A DNA stretch of 64,000 nucleotides from Prevotella sp. (GTDB lineage Bacteria; Bacteroidota; Bacteroidia; Bacteroidales; Bacteroidaceae). The DNA is taken from positions 10,970-74,969 of the forward strand of contig JAFRMM010000161.1 in NCBI GenBank assembly GCA_017430675.1, written 5' to 3'. Below, in pieces: positions 16,592 to 23,772 of the stretch. The notes beneath the pieces were generated by a model. The model ran no database searches. It had not been told where the DNA came from and saw nothing but the letters and a program-made list of their open reading frames with translations. Position numbers and translations under genes: made by a program. The first letter of the stretch is position 1. Each line of letters starts with the position of its first letter.

Positions 16592-17617
16592 TTACTCAAA
16601 AGTAACCTTTGAGAACGCGGGGGCATCGATCGAGCAGAATTCCCCATCGAGATATTTATAATAGCCCACGATGCCGATCATCGCTGCATTGTCCGTCGTA
16701 TAACTGAATCTTGGTATATAGATGGTCCAGCCATAGCGTTTCTGCGCATCATAGAAGGCATTACGCAAGCCATTATTGGCACTCACGCCGCCAGCCACGG
16801 CCACGTGCTTGATGCCTGTCTGCTTCACGGCCTTCTTCAGTTTCTTCATCAGAATATCCACGATTGTCCATTCCAGTGATGCGGCAATGTCCTCCTTGTG
16901 ATGCTCAATGAAATCGGGATCTTCCGCCACCCATTTCTGCAGGGAGTAGAGGAACGAGGTCTTCAGGCCCGAGAAACTATAGTCGAGGTTGGGGATATTC
17001 GGCTCGGCGAATGTGTAGGCTTTCGGATTACCCTGACGCGCCAATCGGTCAATAATCGGTCCCCCCGGATAGCCGAGTCCCATCACCTTCGAACACTTGT
17101 CGATGGCTTCGCCAGCCGCATCGTCAATGGTCTGCCCAAGCACCTCCATGTCGTTGTAGGCATTCACCTTCACAATCTGCGAATTGCCGCCACTCACCAA
17201 CAGACAGAGGAACGGCAGCGACGGCTGGTTAGTGTCATCTTCCGACTCTTTGATGAAATGTGCCATCACATGCCCTTGCAGATGGTTCACATCTATCAAG
17301 GGAACACCCAGACTTCTGGCGAAACCCTTGGCGAAACTCACACCCACAAGCAGCGAGCCCATCAGACCAGGACCTCTCGTAAAGGCGACAGCCGATAGTT
17401 GTTCCTTCGTGATGCCGGCCTTCTTAATGGCCTGATCCACCACGGGCACCACATTCTGCTGATGCGCCCGCGATGCCAGTTCAGGCACCACACCGCCATA
17501 CGCCTCATGCACAGCCTGCGAGGCCGTCACGTTCGACAGCAAAATACCGTTCTTCAGCACTGCCGCAGACGTATCGTCGCAACTCGACTCTATACCTAAT
17601 ATATATATATCCTTCAT
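16592..17617 (-). CDS. tsaD: tRNA N6-adenosine threonylcarbamoyltransferase
   Basis: TsaD, 341 residues, transfers threonylcarbamoyl to A37 of ANN-decoding tRNAs (t6A) with TsaB and TsaE, whose genes are not in the window. It shows GIESSCDDTSAAVL at the start, SRAHQQNV, the metal-binding HLQGHVMAH, and VSGGNSQIV with later phosphate-loop and ASKHP-like parts. The 70-base gap upstream, to map, is mostly a 10-bp repeat array. Confidence 0.95.
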   Translation of the reverse strand: MKDIYILGIESSCDDTSAAVLKNGILLSNVTASQAVHEAYGGVVPELASRAHQQNVVPVVDQAIKKAGITKEQLSAVAFTRGPGLMGSLLVGVSFAKGFARSLGVPLIDVNHLQGHVMAHFIKESEDDTNQPSLPFLCLLVSGGNSQIVKVNAYNDMEVLGQTIDDAAGEAIDKCSKVMGLGYPGGPIIDRLARQGNPKAYTFAEPNIPNLDYSFSGLKTSFLYSLQKWVAEDPDFIEHHKEDIAASLEWTIVDILMKKLKKAVKQTGIKHVAVAGGVSANNGLRNAFYDAQKRYGWTIYIPRFSYTTDNAAMIGIVGYYKYLDGEFCSIDAPAFSKVTFE

Positions 17618-17630
17618 CGTTCTCTAATTT

Positions 17631-17687
17631 CCTAGGATTGCCTAGGATTGCCTAGAATTTCCTAGGATTGCCTAGGACATCCTATCC
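17631..17687. repeat. 10-bp CTAGG tandem array, copy B
   Basis: Five exact 10-bp units (cctaggattg, cctaggattg, cctagaattt, cctaggattg, cctaggacat) plus a partial one lie between the map stop (17688) and the tsaD start (17617). Read in the gene direction the unit is CCTAGGCAAT, the opposite orientation to arrays A and C. Confidence 0.88.
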
Positions 17688-18572
17688 CTAGCGACTTAAT
17701 ACCTCTACCCCGTGCTCCGTCATCAGCAGCGTATGTTCCCACTGGGCACTGGGCTTCTCGTCCTCGGTGATCACCTCCCAGCCATACGGATCATCAGCAT
17801 CAATAAAGACCTTCCACGTACCCATATTGATCATCGGCTCGATGGTAAACACCATACCGGGCACGAGCAGCATACCCGTGCCGCGATGACCGTAGTGATT
17901 CACGTCGGGCTCCTCATGGAAGTGACACCCTACCCCATGACCAGCCAGATCGCGCACGATGCCATAGCCGTATTTCTTGCAATGCTTCTCGATGGCGTGG
18001 CCGATGTCACCCACGAAACCGTAGGGTTTGGCGGCCTCCATACCAATCTCCAGACACTCCTTCGCCACGCGCACCAGTTGTTCCTTCTCTGGTGTGGTCT
18101 TGCCAATGATGAACATACGACTGGCATCAGCATAGTAGCCATCAAGGATTGTGGTGAAATCCACGTTGATGATATCGCCTTCCACAAGCACGTCCTCCTC
18201 CTTGGGCACGCCATGGCACACTACCTCGTTGATCGAAGTGCAGACACTCATGGGGAAAGGAGGTGTCTCATCATCGCCACCGTAGTTCAGACAGGCAGGG
18301 ATGGCATTGTGCTCCTCGCAGTACTGACGGCATATCTGGTCGATCTCCAGCGTATTCATACCCTCATGGATGGCGGCAGCCACGGCATCAAGTACGCCCG
18401 TATTCACGACACCCGCTCTGCGAATGCCCTCTATCTGCTCTGGCGTCTTGATCAGTTCGCGCGTCGGCACTTCCTTACCCTTGTTCTCCCAGTACATGAT
18501 GGTCTTGTCCATCTCCGTAGGTTGCTGACCAGACAGGCAGTGCCATCTTCTCTTCTTCTTGAAAGCGCTCAT
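17688..18572 (-). CDS. map: Methionine aminopeptidase
   Basis: Type I methionine aminopeptidase, which removes the initiator Met from nascent proteins. It has 294 residues because of a roughly 40-residue N-terminal extension (KKKRRWHCLSGQQPTEMDKT) before the catalytic domain. Metal ligands fall in NVDFTTILDGYYADASRMF (two Asp), HGVGCHFHEEP (His) and the C-terminal FTIEP and EHTLLM (Glu). It is the first gene of the map-tsaD-cinA operon. Confidence 0.94.
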   Translation of the reverse strand: MSAFKKKRRWHCLSGQQPTEMDKTIMYWENKGKEVPTRELIKTPEQIEGIRRAGVVNTGVLDAVAAAIHEGMNTLEIDQICRQYCEEHNAIPACLNYGGDDETPPFPMSVCTSINEVVCHGVPKEEDVLVEGDIINVDFTTILDGYYADASRMFIIGKTTPEKEQLVRVAKECLEIGMEAAKPYGFVGDIGHAIEKHCKKYGYGIVRDLAGHGVGCHFHEEPDVNHYGHRGTGMLLVPGMVFTIEPMINMGTWKVFIDADDPYGWEVITEDEKPSAQWEHTLLMTEHGVEVLSR

Positions 18573-18599
18573 TTACCTTATTATATATAATAGCGGGTG

Positions 18600-18631
18600 C
18601 AAAGGTACAAAGATTTGATTGAAAAAACAAA
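18600..18631 (-). promoter_or_regulatory. map operon promoter
   Basis: On the minus strand, TTTG (18628-18631), a 20-base spacer and TAccTTTG (18600-18607), with a leader of about 20 bases to map. Confidence 0.8.
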
Positions 18632-18717
18632 TAATTCCCGTTTTTCTTCGTATCATTGCCACTGGCTACTATATAATATGGAGAGTAAATTTAGGGCACG
18701 ACTGTGACAGAGTCAGA

Positions 18718-19542
18718 TTAATAGCCATACGATAGTCCGTACTTCTCGCAGAGTTGGCGCAGGGTTCCTTCAGCCTTCATCTGTGCGATAACGGTATTGA
18801 CGAGATTGAGGAGGTCATCCTGTCCCTTACGCATCAGCACACCAATCTCTCCGTGGGTGAAGGGAAAGTTCAGAAGAGGGGCTGCAAGGCGAGGGTCGTT
18901 CTGCACGTACCATGGTGCCTCAGTAATCTCGGTAATCATCACGTCAGCGCTGCCCTCGGCCACCTGCGAGGGAATCGCCTCGTTCTTGTCATACACGATG
19001 ATGGTGGCATGAGTGAGGTTCTCGTTGGCAAACTTCTCGTTCAGCCCGCCGGGGTTCACCATCACACGCACTTCGGGCTTATCGATGTCGCCCAAGGAGT
19101 GATAACGGTCGGCATCAGCAGCACGACAGAGAATGGTCTTTCCATTAACCAGATAACCGTCGCTCATCAGCATCGTTTCCTTGCGGGCATCAGTGATAGT
19201 GATGCCTCCGATGGCCAAGTCGAAGGTCTGAGGATCGGTCAGCACGTCGGCCGTCAGTGTGGGCCATGAGGTCTGCACGAACTCAATGCCTACACCGATA
19301 CGCTCCGCTATCTTCTCAGCCATATCGATGCCGAAGCCCCAGTAATTGCCGTCAGTCTCGCGGTAGGACAGCGGACGATAGTCGCCAGTGGTTCCCACCA
19401 GCAATTTGCCTCGCTCCACAATGCGCTGTACGGTGGGCTGCATCTCCGGTAGATTATCATCATTTGCCGTACATGATGCAAATGCAACTGTGCATAATAT
19501 GCTTAGCCACAGGGCAAGCATCCAATGTCTCGTCTGTCTCAT
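18718..19542 (-). CDS. Periplasmic cyclohexadienyl-dehydratase-like (PheC-like) protein
   Basis: A 274-residue secreted lipoprotein-like protein of the family 3 solute-binding fold. The start is set at 19542 (MRQTRHWMLALW): it gives a signal peptide ending in a lipobox (AFASC), and the promoter -7 element is just upstream. The body matches the cyclohexadienyl dehydratase pattern better than amino-acid-binding proteins: TTGDYRPLSY, GFGIDMAEKIAERIG, SWPTLTADV, FDLAIGGITIT, and above all VMVNPGGLNEKFA followed by ATIIVYDKNE. Cyclohexadienyl dehydratases convert prephenate or arogenate to phenylpyruvate or phenylalanine in the periplasm. There is no ABC permease or ATPase nearby. A binding protein without catalysis remains possible. 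Confidence 0.68.
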   Translation of the reverse strand: MRQTRHWMLALWLSILCTVAFASCTANDDNLPEMQPTVQRIVERGKLLVGTTGDYRPLSYRETDGNYWGFGIDMAEKIAERIGVGIEFVQTSWPTLTADVLTDPQTFDLAIGGITITDARKETMLMSDGYLVNGKTILCRAADADRYHSLGDIDKPEVRVMVNPGGLNEKFANENLTHATIIVYDKNEAIPSQVAEGSADVMITEITEAPWYVQNDPRLAAPLLNFPFTHGEIGVLMRKGQDDLLNLVNTVIAQMKAEGTLRQLCEKYGLSYGY

Positions 19543-19568
19543 TGCCTGTATATTATTATTAATGAGTG

Positions 19569-19576
19569 CAAAGGTA
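19569..19576 (-). promoter_or_regulatory. -7 element for the PheC-like gene
   Basis: The minus strand reads TAccTTTG, 26 bases upstream of the 19542 start. It supports that start over an in-frame Met at 19821, which would lie upstream of the promoter. Confidence 0.65.
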
Positions 19577-19691
19577 ACAAAAATCCCCCAAATAACAGCA
19601 CCCGAAATGCCTGTCGCTAAAGATTTTGCATATTTTGATACTTTTTTTTGCAGATTCTGCCATGATTTTTGCAGATTCTGCAGGTTTGAAG

Positions 19692-19727
19692 CAAAAAATT
19701 CTCCAAAGCGGGCCTGCCGCTTTGGAG
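19692..19727 (-). terminator. Terminator after the beta-sandwich protein gene
   Basis: On the minus strand, CTCCAAAGCGG pairs with CCGCTTTGGAG (19701-19727) and is followed by an AATTTTTTGC tail. It ends the transcript of the 19836-20438 gene. The 19543-19835 gap also carries the direct repeat TTTTTGCAGATTCTGC twice (about 19645-19680) and nothing coding. Confidence 0.8.
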
Positions 19728-19835
19728 GAAAGGGTAAAAATAGACTTTGCTTGTTATTTACATCGAGAAGACCTTTTTTCCTTCGAACCTGCAGCATCAC
19801 GAGCATGATGGCTATAGCCAAAGGGGAATATCGGT

Positions 19836-20438
19836 TTAGAGCACTTCGTCGAACACGAGTTCATCGTCGAGCCACGCCTTGACGCTGTCGCCGGCCACGG
19901 TCAGTTTCACGTCATACCACTTTCCTGTTTCCACGCTGCCGGGGCGCACGGCCAACTGCATTCTGTTGTCGCCGCTCGTCTGTTCGATGGCGTGCTGCGT
20001 ATTGCCACCGCAGCCGAAGTTCAGCCAGCAGTAGTGCTGCGCATCCACATAGTTGAACACAATGATGAAACCCTCCTGACCGCCGTCCTTTCTGGCAGTG
20101 CACTCGATGGTGTAGTGGTCGGAGGGGATGACATAGTTACAGATGGCGAGCGGGGCCTGCTCACATGCCCTATGCTGCAGGATGCCGTCGTTCATCTCCC
20201 ACGTGCCGCTGACCAGTTCGGGCTTGCCCGTCTTGGGCAACGGGTCGCAGTGGGTGTAACTGACCTGCGTGTCCCAGGCAGAATAGCCCACGCGGCTCTG
20301 ACTTGGCGTAACGCTGACCTCCGTGACAACAGCGGGGGCCTCGTCGCTGTTAGTGCAAACTAAGAATACAATTGCACCGCAGATGGTCAGGATGGCGGCC
20401 AGCATCCATAATTTAGTCTGTTTCATCTTCACTTTCAT
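19836..20438 (-). CDS. Orphan membrane-anchored beta-sandwich protein
   Basis: A 200-residue protein with an N-terminal hydrophobic segment (about 9-28). It ends in FLVC, a poor lipobox, so a simple membrane anchor is as likely as lipidation. The rest (about 75-200) resembles a concanavalin-like domain found beside alpha-L-arabinofuranosidases: YTIECTARKDGGQEGFIIVF, HYCWLNFGCGGNTQHAIEQ and GKWYDVKLTVAGDSVKAWLDD. No catalytic domain is attached. It has its own promoter and terminator. It may bind carbohydrate or be a remnant of a larger glycosidase; the sequence does not decide. Confidence 0.6.
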   Translation of the reverse strand: MKVKMKQTKLWMLAAILTICGAIVFLVCTNSDEAPAVVTEVSVTPSQSRVGYSAWDTQVSYTHCDPLPKTGKPELVSGTWEMNDGILQHRACEQAPLAICNYVIPSDHYTIECTARKDGGQEGFIIVFNYVDAQHYCWLNFGCGGNTQHAIEQTSGDNRMQLAVRPGSVETGKWYDVKLTVAGDSVKAWLDDELVFDEVL

Positions 20439-20448
20439 TAATCGGTTA

Positions 20449-20456
20449 CAAAGATA
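20449..20456 (-). promoter_or_regulatory. -7 element for the beta-sandwich protein gene
   Basis: The minus strand reads TAtcTTTG, 10 bases upstream of the annotated first Met at 20438, leaving only a very short leader. Met5 (20426, MKQTKL) may therefore be the true start. Confidence 0.58.
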
Positions 20457-20581
20457 CGAATATTTGGGCGAAAAAACAACAAATTATTCCAGATAATCTT
20501 CATTACTTTGCTGTCATGATGCCAAAAGTGCTGCAGAGGTGGGCGTACTGAAGGTGTTTAAAAAAACGATTCTGAAATTAA

Positions 20582-20928
20582 TTTACCTTTCAGCCAGGCC
20601 CCAACTTGTTGATCATCAGCCAGTACGGCTGAAAGGCATTCCTGACGTGTTCACAGGCAGGTACAAAGTGCTGAGGGCCTTTCCTCCAGAGCCATCACCC
20701 AACAATTTGACAATTGTCAAACGAATGTCTGACAATTGTCAGATGATCGTTTGACAATTGTCAAATTACTACCAGATAGCCTCCTGGGAAAGAAGATCAG
20801 GCTCTAAGGAATGACTGTCATGGGTATTGGAAAATGCCTCCGTGGAAGAAACCGGTGGCATATAAATATTTACCCTTCAGCCGAAAGCACTGTCAATCAA
20901 CACTTTACGCTCTGGCTGAAGGGTAAAT
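20582..20928. repeat. Nested inverted-repeat segment (MITE-like)
   Basis: This non-coding segment of about 350 bases is bounded by TTTACCTTTCAGCC (20582-20595) and its near inverse GGCTGAAGGGTAAAT (20914-20928). Inside are an inverted copy GGCTGAAAGG (20627-20636) and a second direct copy ATTTACCCTTCAGCC (20868-20882). The arms 20868-20882 and 20914-20928 are perfect 15-bp complements. The layout suggests a small non-autonomous element or a structured 3' region, because it starts five bases after the last stop of the large lipid operon. No transposase is present. Confidence 0.6.
20706..20765. repeat. Three 16-bp palindromes at exact 22-bp spacing
   Basis: Perfect palindromes TTTGACAATTGTCAAA (20706-20721), TCTGACAATTGTCAGA (20728-20743) and TTTGACAATTGTCAAA (20750-20765) begin exactly 22 bases apart. 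Position 3 of the middle copy's outer arms differs on both sides and keeps the dyad. The array as a whole is also roughly symmetric about the middle copy. It looks like a cooperative operator array or three hairpins. Confidence 0.9.
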
Positions 20929-20932
20929 GAAA

Positions 20933-21655
20933 CTAGATAATCTGATTCTTGACGTGCTCGTAATCCTCAGGGGTGTCGATCTCGTAGGAGAAATAACTGC
21001 TGGTATCCACCACGCGGAAAGTGTGGCCCTGGGGGATGAGGCGCTCAAAGGCACGCTCGTAGAAGATATCGATGAGTTTCTCCCCAAGGATCATCTGATC
21101 CAGTTCCTTGTAGAGAGCCTCGCTGTAATCGGCAGTGATCTTCTCGATGCCCACACTCTCGCCCATGGCGTCAGCAGGACGGCAGGTCTTGCTGATCTCC
21201 GTGATGCGCATGTCGCCATCCACCACCACCTTCATCTCCTCCTCTCCGCACTCGTGGCGATTCACGGCCAGGGCGGCGGTGGACTCCTGTGCGATACGCA
21301 CGACAGCGGCAGGATCGCAGAGGATATCGCTGTCCATCAACAGGAAGTCCTTGCCACGCACCACTTCACCAGCCATCCAGAGCGAATAGATATTGTTGTT
21401 GTGTTCGTAGTCGGCGTTGTGGAGGAAGCGGAATACCAGATGTCCTTGGTGACTTAGGGATCCGAGGAAGTCGCGGATCATGTCGCCACGATAGCCTGTG
21501 ACCACCACGAACTCGCTGATGCCTGCCTGACGCATGGCATCGACGGTACGCTCCAGGAGCGTGCGGCCGCCGACCTCCAGCAGACACTTCGGCATGGTAT
21601 CCGTCAGCGGGCGTAGGCGCCTGGCCATGCCTGCTGCCAAAATAACTCCTATCAT
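20933..21655 (-). CDS. LicC-like nucleotidyltransferase (probably CTP-dependent)
   Basis: A 240-residue sugar-phosphate nucleotidyltransferase-fold protein. It has LAAGMARRLRP (6-16), Lys23 in MPKCLLEVGG, a metal-binding DSD at 108-110 and ADYEHNNNIYSLW (81-93). The NNIYS motif and the closing SYEIDTPEDY are typical of LicC-like CTP:phosphocholine cytidylyltransferases and their relatives that activate phosphoethanolamine, aminoethylphosphonate or inositol phosphate. In this operon it would make the CDP-activated head group used by the CDP-alcohol phosphotransferase. The substrate cannot be read from the sequence. It is the last gene, three bases after the aminotransferase. Confidence 0.78.
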   Translation of the reverse strand: MIGVILAAGMARRLRPLTDTMPKCLLEVGGRTLLERTVDAMRQAGISEFVVVTGYRGDMIRDFLGSLSHQGHLVFRFLHNADYEHNNNIYSLWMAGEVVRGKDFLLMDSDILCDPAAVVRIAQESTAALAVNRHECGEEEMKVVVDGDMRITEISKTCRPADAMGESVGIEKITADYSEALYKELDQMILGEKLIDIFYERAFERLIPQGHTFRVVDTSSYFSYEIDTPEDYEHVKNQII

Positions 21656-21658
21656 ACC

Positions 21659-22708
21659 TTATTGATTATGATATACCTTCAGGATCGTATCGACGACGGT
21701 CTGCGTCTGCTCCTTACGACCCAGCGTGATGCGCAGGCATGACTCCAACCCCTTGTCGCCCATGAACTTGATCTTGTAGTCCTGGATCTTCAGGGCCTCC
21801 ATCAGCGCCTCCTTGATCTCAAGGGGATACTTGATGAGGATGAAGTTGGCCACCGACCTATACACCTTGAAGCCTGGCAGTGAGCCGAGTTCCTTCTTAT
21901 AGAGTTGGCGTCCCCACTCCATGTCATCGGCCACGTGACGGTAGTGCTCGTCGCTGTCGAGGGCCGCCAGGGCTACAGCCTCAGAGAAGCGGTTATAGCC
22001 CAAGTACTTGTTCACATAACTCAGGAACTGGTCATGCCCCTTGCCGATGAAGCCGAAACCACAGCGCAGTCCAGGCAGACCATAGAACTTCGACAGGGTA
22101 CGCGAGATGATCAGATTGCCGTACTTGTCCACCAGCGGGGCAATATAGGCAGTATCCGTAGAGATGAAACTGGCGTATGCCTCATCGATGAGCACCATCG
22201 TATCCTCAGGGATATGCTCCATGATACGGCCGATCTCATCAGGCATCAGTCCGTTACCCGTAGGGTTGTTGGGCGATGCCAGCAGCAGCATACGGGGGTG
22301 TACGCGGTTGGTGTATTCGATCACCTCATCAATATCGTAGGCGAAAGTATCTTCCTGCTCGTGCAGGGGATACATCTCGAAGGTGCCACCGCACTCACTG
22401 GCCACGCGATTGTAGTACCACCATGAGAACTCAGGGATGAGGATCTTCTTATTGTCGCCTTGCATCAGGAAATAATGGATGGCGTTCTTCAGCATATCCT
22501 CACCGCCGTATGTGAGCAGCACCTGCTCCTCAGGTACACCGTAGATCTCGCTCACACGAACGGAGATGACACTCTTCTTACCCTCATCATAGATACGGGT
22601 ATAGAAGCACAATGTTTTGGGATCGAAGTTCTTGATTGCATTGACCACTTTCTGACTCGGCTCAAAGTTAAACTCGTTTCTGTCGAGATAATTCATGATT
22701 CTATCCAT
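21659..22708 (-). CDS. HisC/CobD-like PLP aminotransferase or decarboxylase
   Basis: A 349-residue fold-type I PLP enzyme of the class I/II aminotransferase family, close to histidinol-phosphate aminotransferases. The PLP lysine is K207 in SRTLSKFYGLPGLR. NNPTG (147-151), DEAYASF (175-181) and the C-terminal LRITLGRKEQ phosphate-binding arginine are present. The genes around it are not histidine biosynthesis but lipid and head-group genes, so its substrate is probably a phosphorylated amino or keto alcohol for the CDP-activated head group. CobD-type decarboxylation, giving an amino-alcohol phosphate, is an alternative. The start at 22708 leaves a 12-base gap to the upstream membrane-protein gene. 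Confidence 0.78.
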   Translation of the reverse strand: MDRIMNYLDRNEFNFEPSQKVVNAIKNFDPKTLCFYTRIYDEGKKSVISVRVSEIYGVPEEQVLLTYGGEDMLKNAIHYFLMQGDNKKILIPEFSWWYYNRVASECGGTFEMYPLHEQEDTFAYDIDEVIEYTNRVHPRMLLLASPNNPTGNGLMPDEIGRIMEHIPEDTMVLIDEAYASFISTDTAYIAPLVDKYGNLIISRTLSKFYGLPGLRCGFGFIGKGHDQFLSYVNKYLGYNRFSEAVALAALDSDEHYRHVADDMEWGRQLYKKELGSLPGFKVYRSVANFILIKYPLEIKEALMEALKIQDYKIKFMGDKGLESCLRITLGRKEQTQTVVDTILKVYHNQ

Positions 22709-22720
22709 AGTTGTAATATT

Positions 22721-23761
22721 TTAATTCTTGTCTATTTTCATCAGGAGGATACCTATCAGGATCCAGATAATCTCACGCACACGGCAGATGATACTCACGA
22801 AGATGCCCAGCGCCGCCGACAGGCCGAGGGCGGCAATAGAGAGTACGAAACCGCCTTCCTGGACACCCAACTGCATCGGCAGGAAGCCGATGAGGTTGGC
22901 AAAGAGCGTCGTGAAGGATACAATCAGGAAACTGTGGAGGAACGTGAGCAACAGCCCGGAGAAACCGCCGCCACAGTCGATGCCGAAGAGCAGCAGCATG
23001 AACATCACCTCACTGCTCTGGACGACACGCGACAGATACTCCAACAGCAGACTGCGGTAGAAGGCCCGTTTGTCGGTGGCATGGAGGGCGGCGATCTGTT
23101 CGTCGATATTATGCAGGGCCTCGGCATGACGCTGTTGGAAGCGGGCGCTCCACCCCCTCAAGCCAGGGATATGCCCTAACCAGCGGATGACATTTGCCAC
23201 CAGTCCGTTGCGATAGCCCTTCGAGAAGATATAGAAGGCGATGAGGCAGAATACGATAACGATGCCCAACAACGTGCCAATGGCCGTGTTGATGGGCAGG
23301 TCGCCGATGGCTGCCAGCGCCAGATAGATAAAGATACTGCTGAACCAGTACCAGAAATGGGCGAAGAAATGCATCATCGCATAGAGAATGACTGACGAGG
23401 TGGCGCGCTGGTTGCCGATGTCCTTAGACAGTTCCATGATGCGGTAAGGCTCTCCCCCTAACCCTCCAACGGGCGTAGCATAGTTCAGGGCATAGCCCGT
23501 GATGGTCAGGCGATAGATACGCCAGAAACTGACATGCTCGCCCTCTTCGCACTTGCTGCGGATGATGGTCTGCCACGAGAGGGCGTTGATGCCGTAGATG
23601 AAGATCCACACGCCCACGATGGGAATCAGCCAGTAGCCTGCATGACAGAGGTGCTGCCATAACTCGACGAAACTGACGTCGAAGGTCAGCAGCATCACCA
23701 CCACGGCGGCAACGCCGAGGAAGAAAAACAGGTTATTCAGCCTTTGCTTCGTCCACTTCAT
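22721..23761 (-). CDS. Flippase-like membrane protein (LPG-synthase TM / UPF0104 family)
   Basis: A 346-residue polytopic membrane protein with about eight hydrophobic helices. It matches the membrane half of lysylphosphatidylglycerol synthase (MprF N-terminus/AglD family): ALSWQTIIRSK, GYALNYATPVGGLGGEPYRI and a C-terminal GVQEGGFVLSIAALG. Members of this family flip or present lipids. No aminoacyl-transferase domain is attached. Between the CDP-alcohol phosphotransferase and the head-group genes, a role in moving the finished phospholipid is plausible. Confidence 0.78.
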   Translation of the reverse strand: MKWTKQRLNNLFFFLGVAAVVVMLLTFDVSFVELWQHLCHAGYWLIPIVGVWIFIYGINALSWQTIIRSKCEEGEHVSFWRIYRLTITGYALNYATPVGGLGGEPYRIMELSKDIGNQRATSSVILYAMMHFFAHFWYWFSSIFIYLALAAIGDLPINTAIGTLLGIVIVFCLIAFYIFSKGYRNGLVANVIRWLGHIPGLRGWSARFQQRHAEALHNIDEQIAALHATDKRAFYRSLLLEYLSRVVQSSEVMFMLLLFGIDCGGGFSGLLLTFLHSFLIVSFTTLFANLIGFLPMQLGVQEGGFVLSIAALGLSAALGIFVSIICRVREIIWILIGILLMKIDKN

Positions 23762-23772
23762 GGGTATTCTTA

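Noticed and set aside
18718..19542. Amino-acid ABC transporter binding protein
   Set aside because: No permease or ATPase gene is adjacent and the motifs fit cyclohexadienyl dehydratase better, though binding-protein function cannot be excluded.
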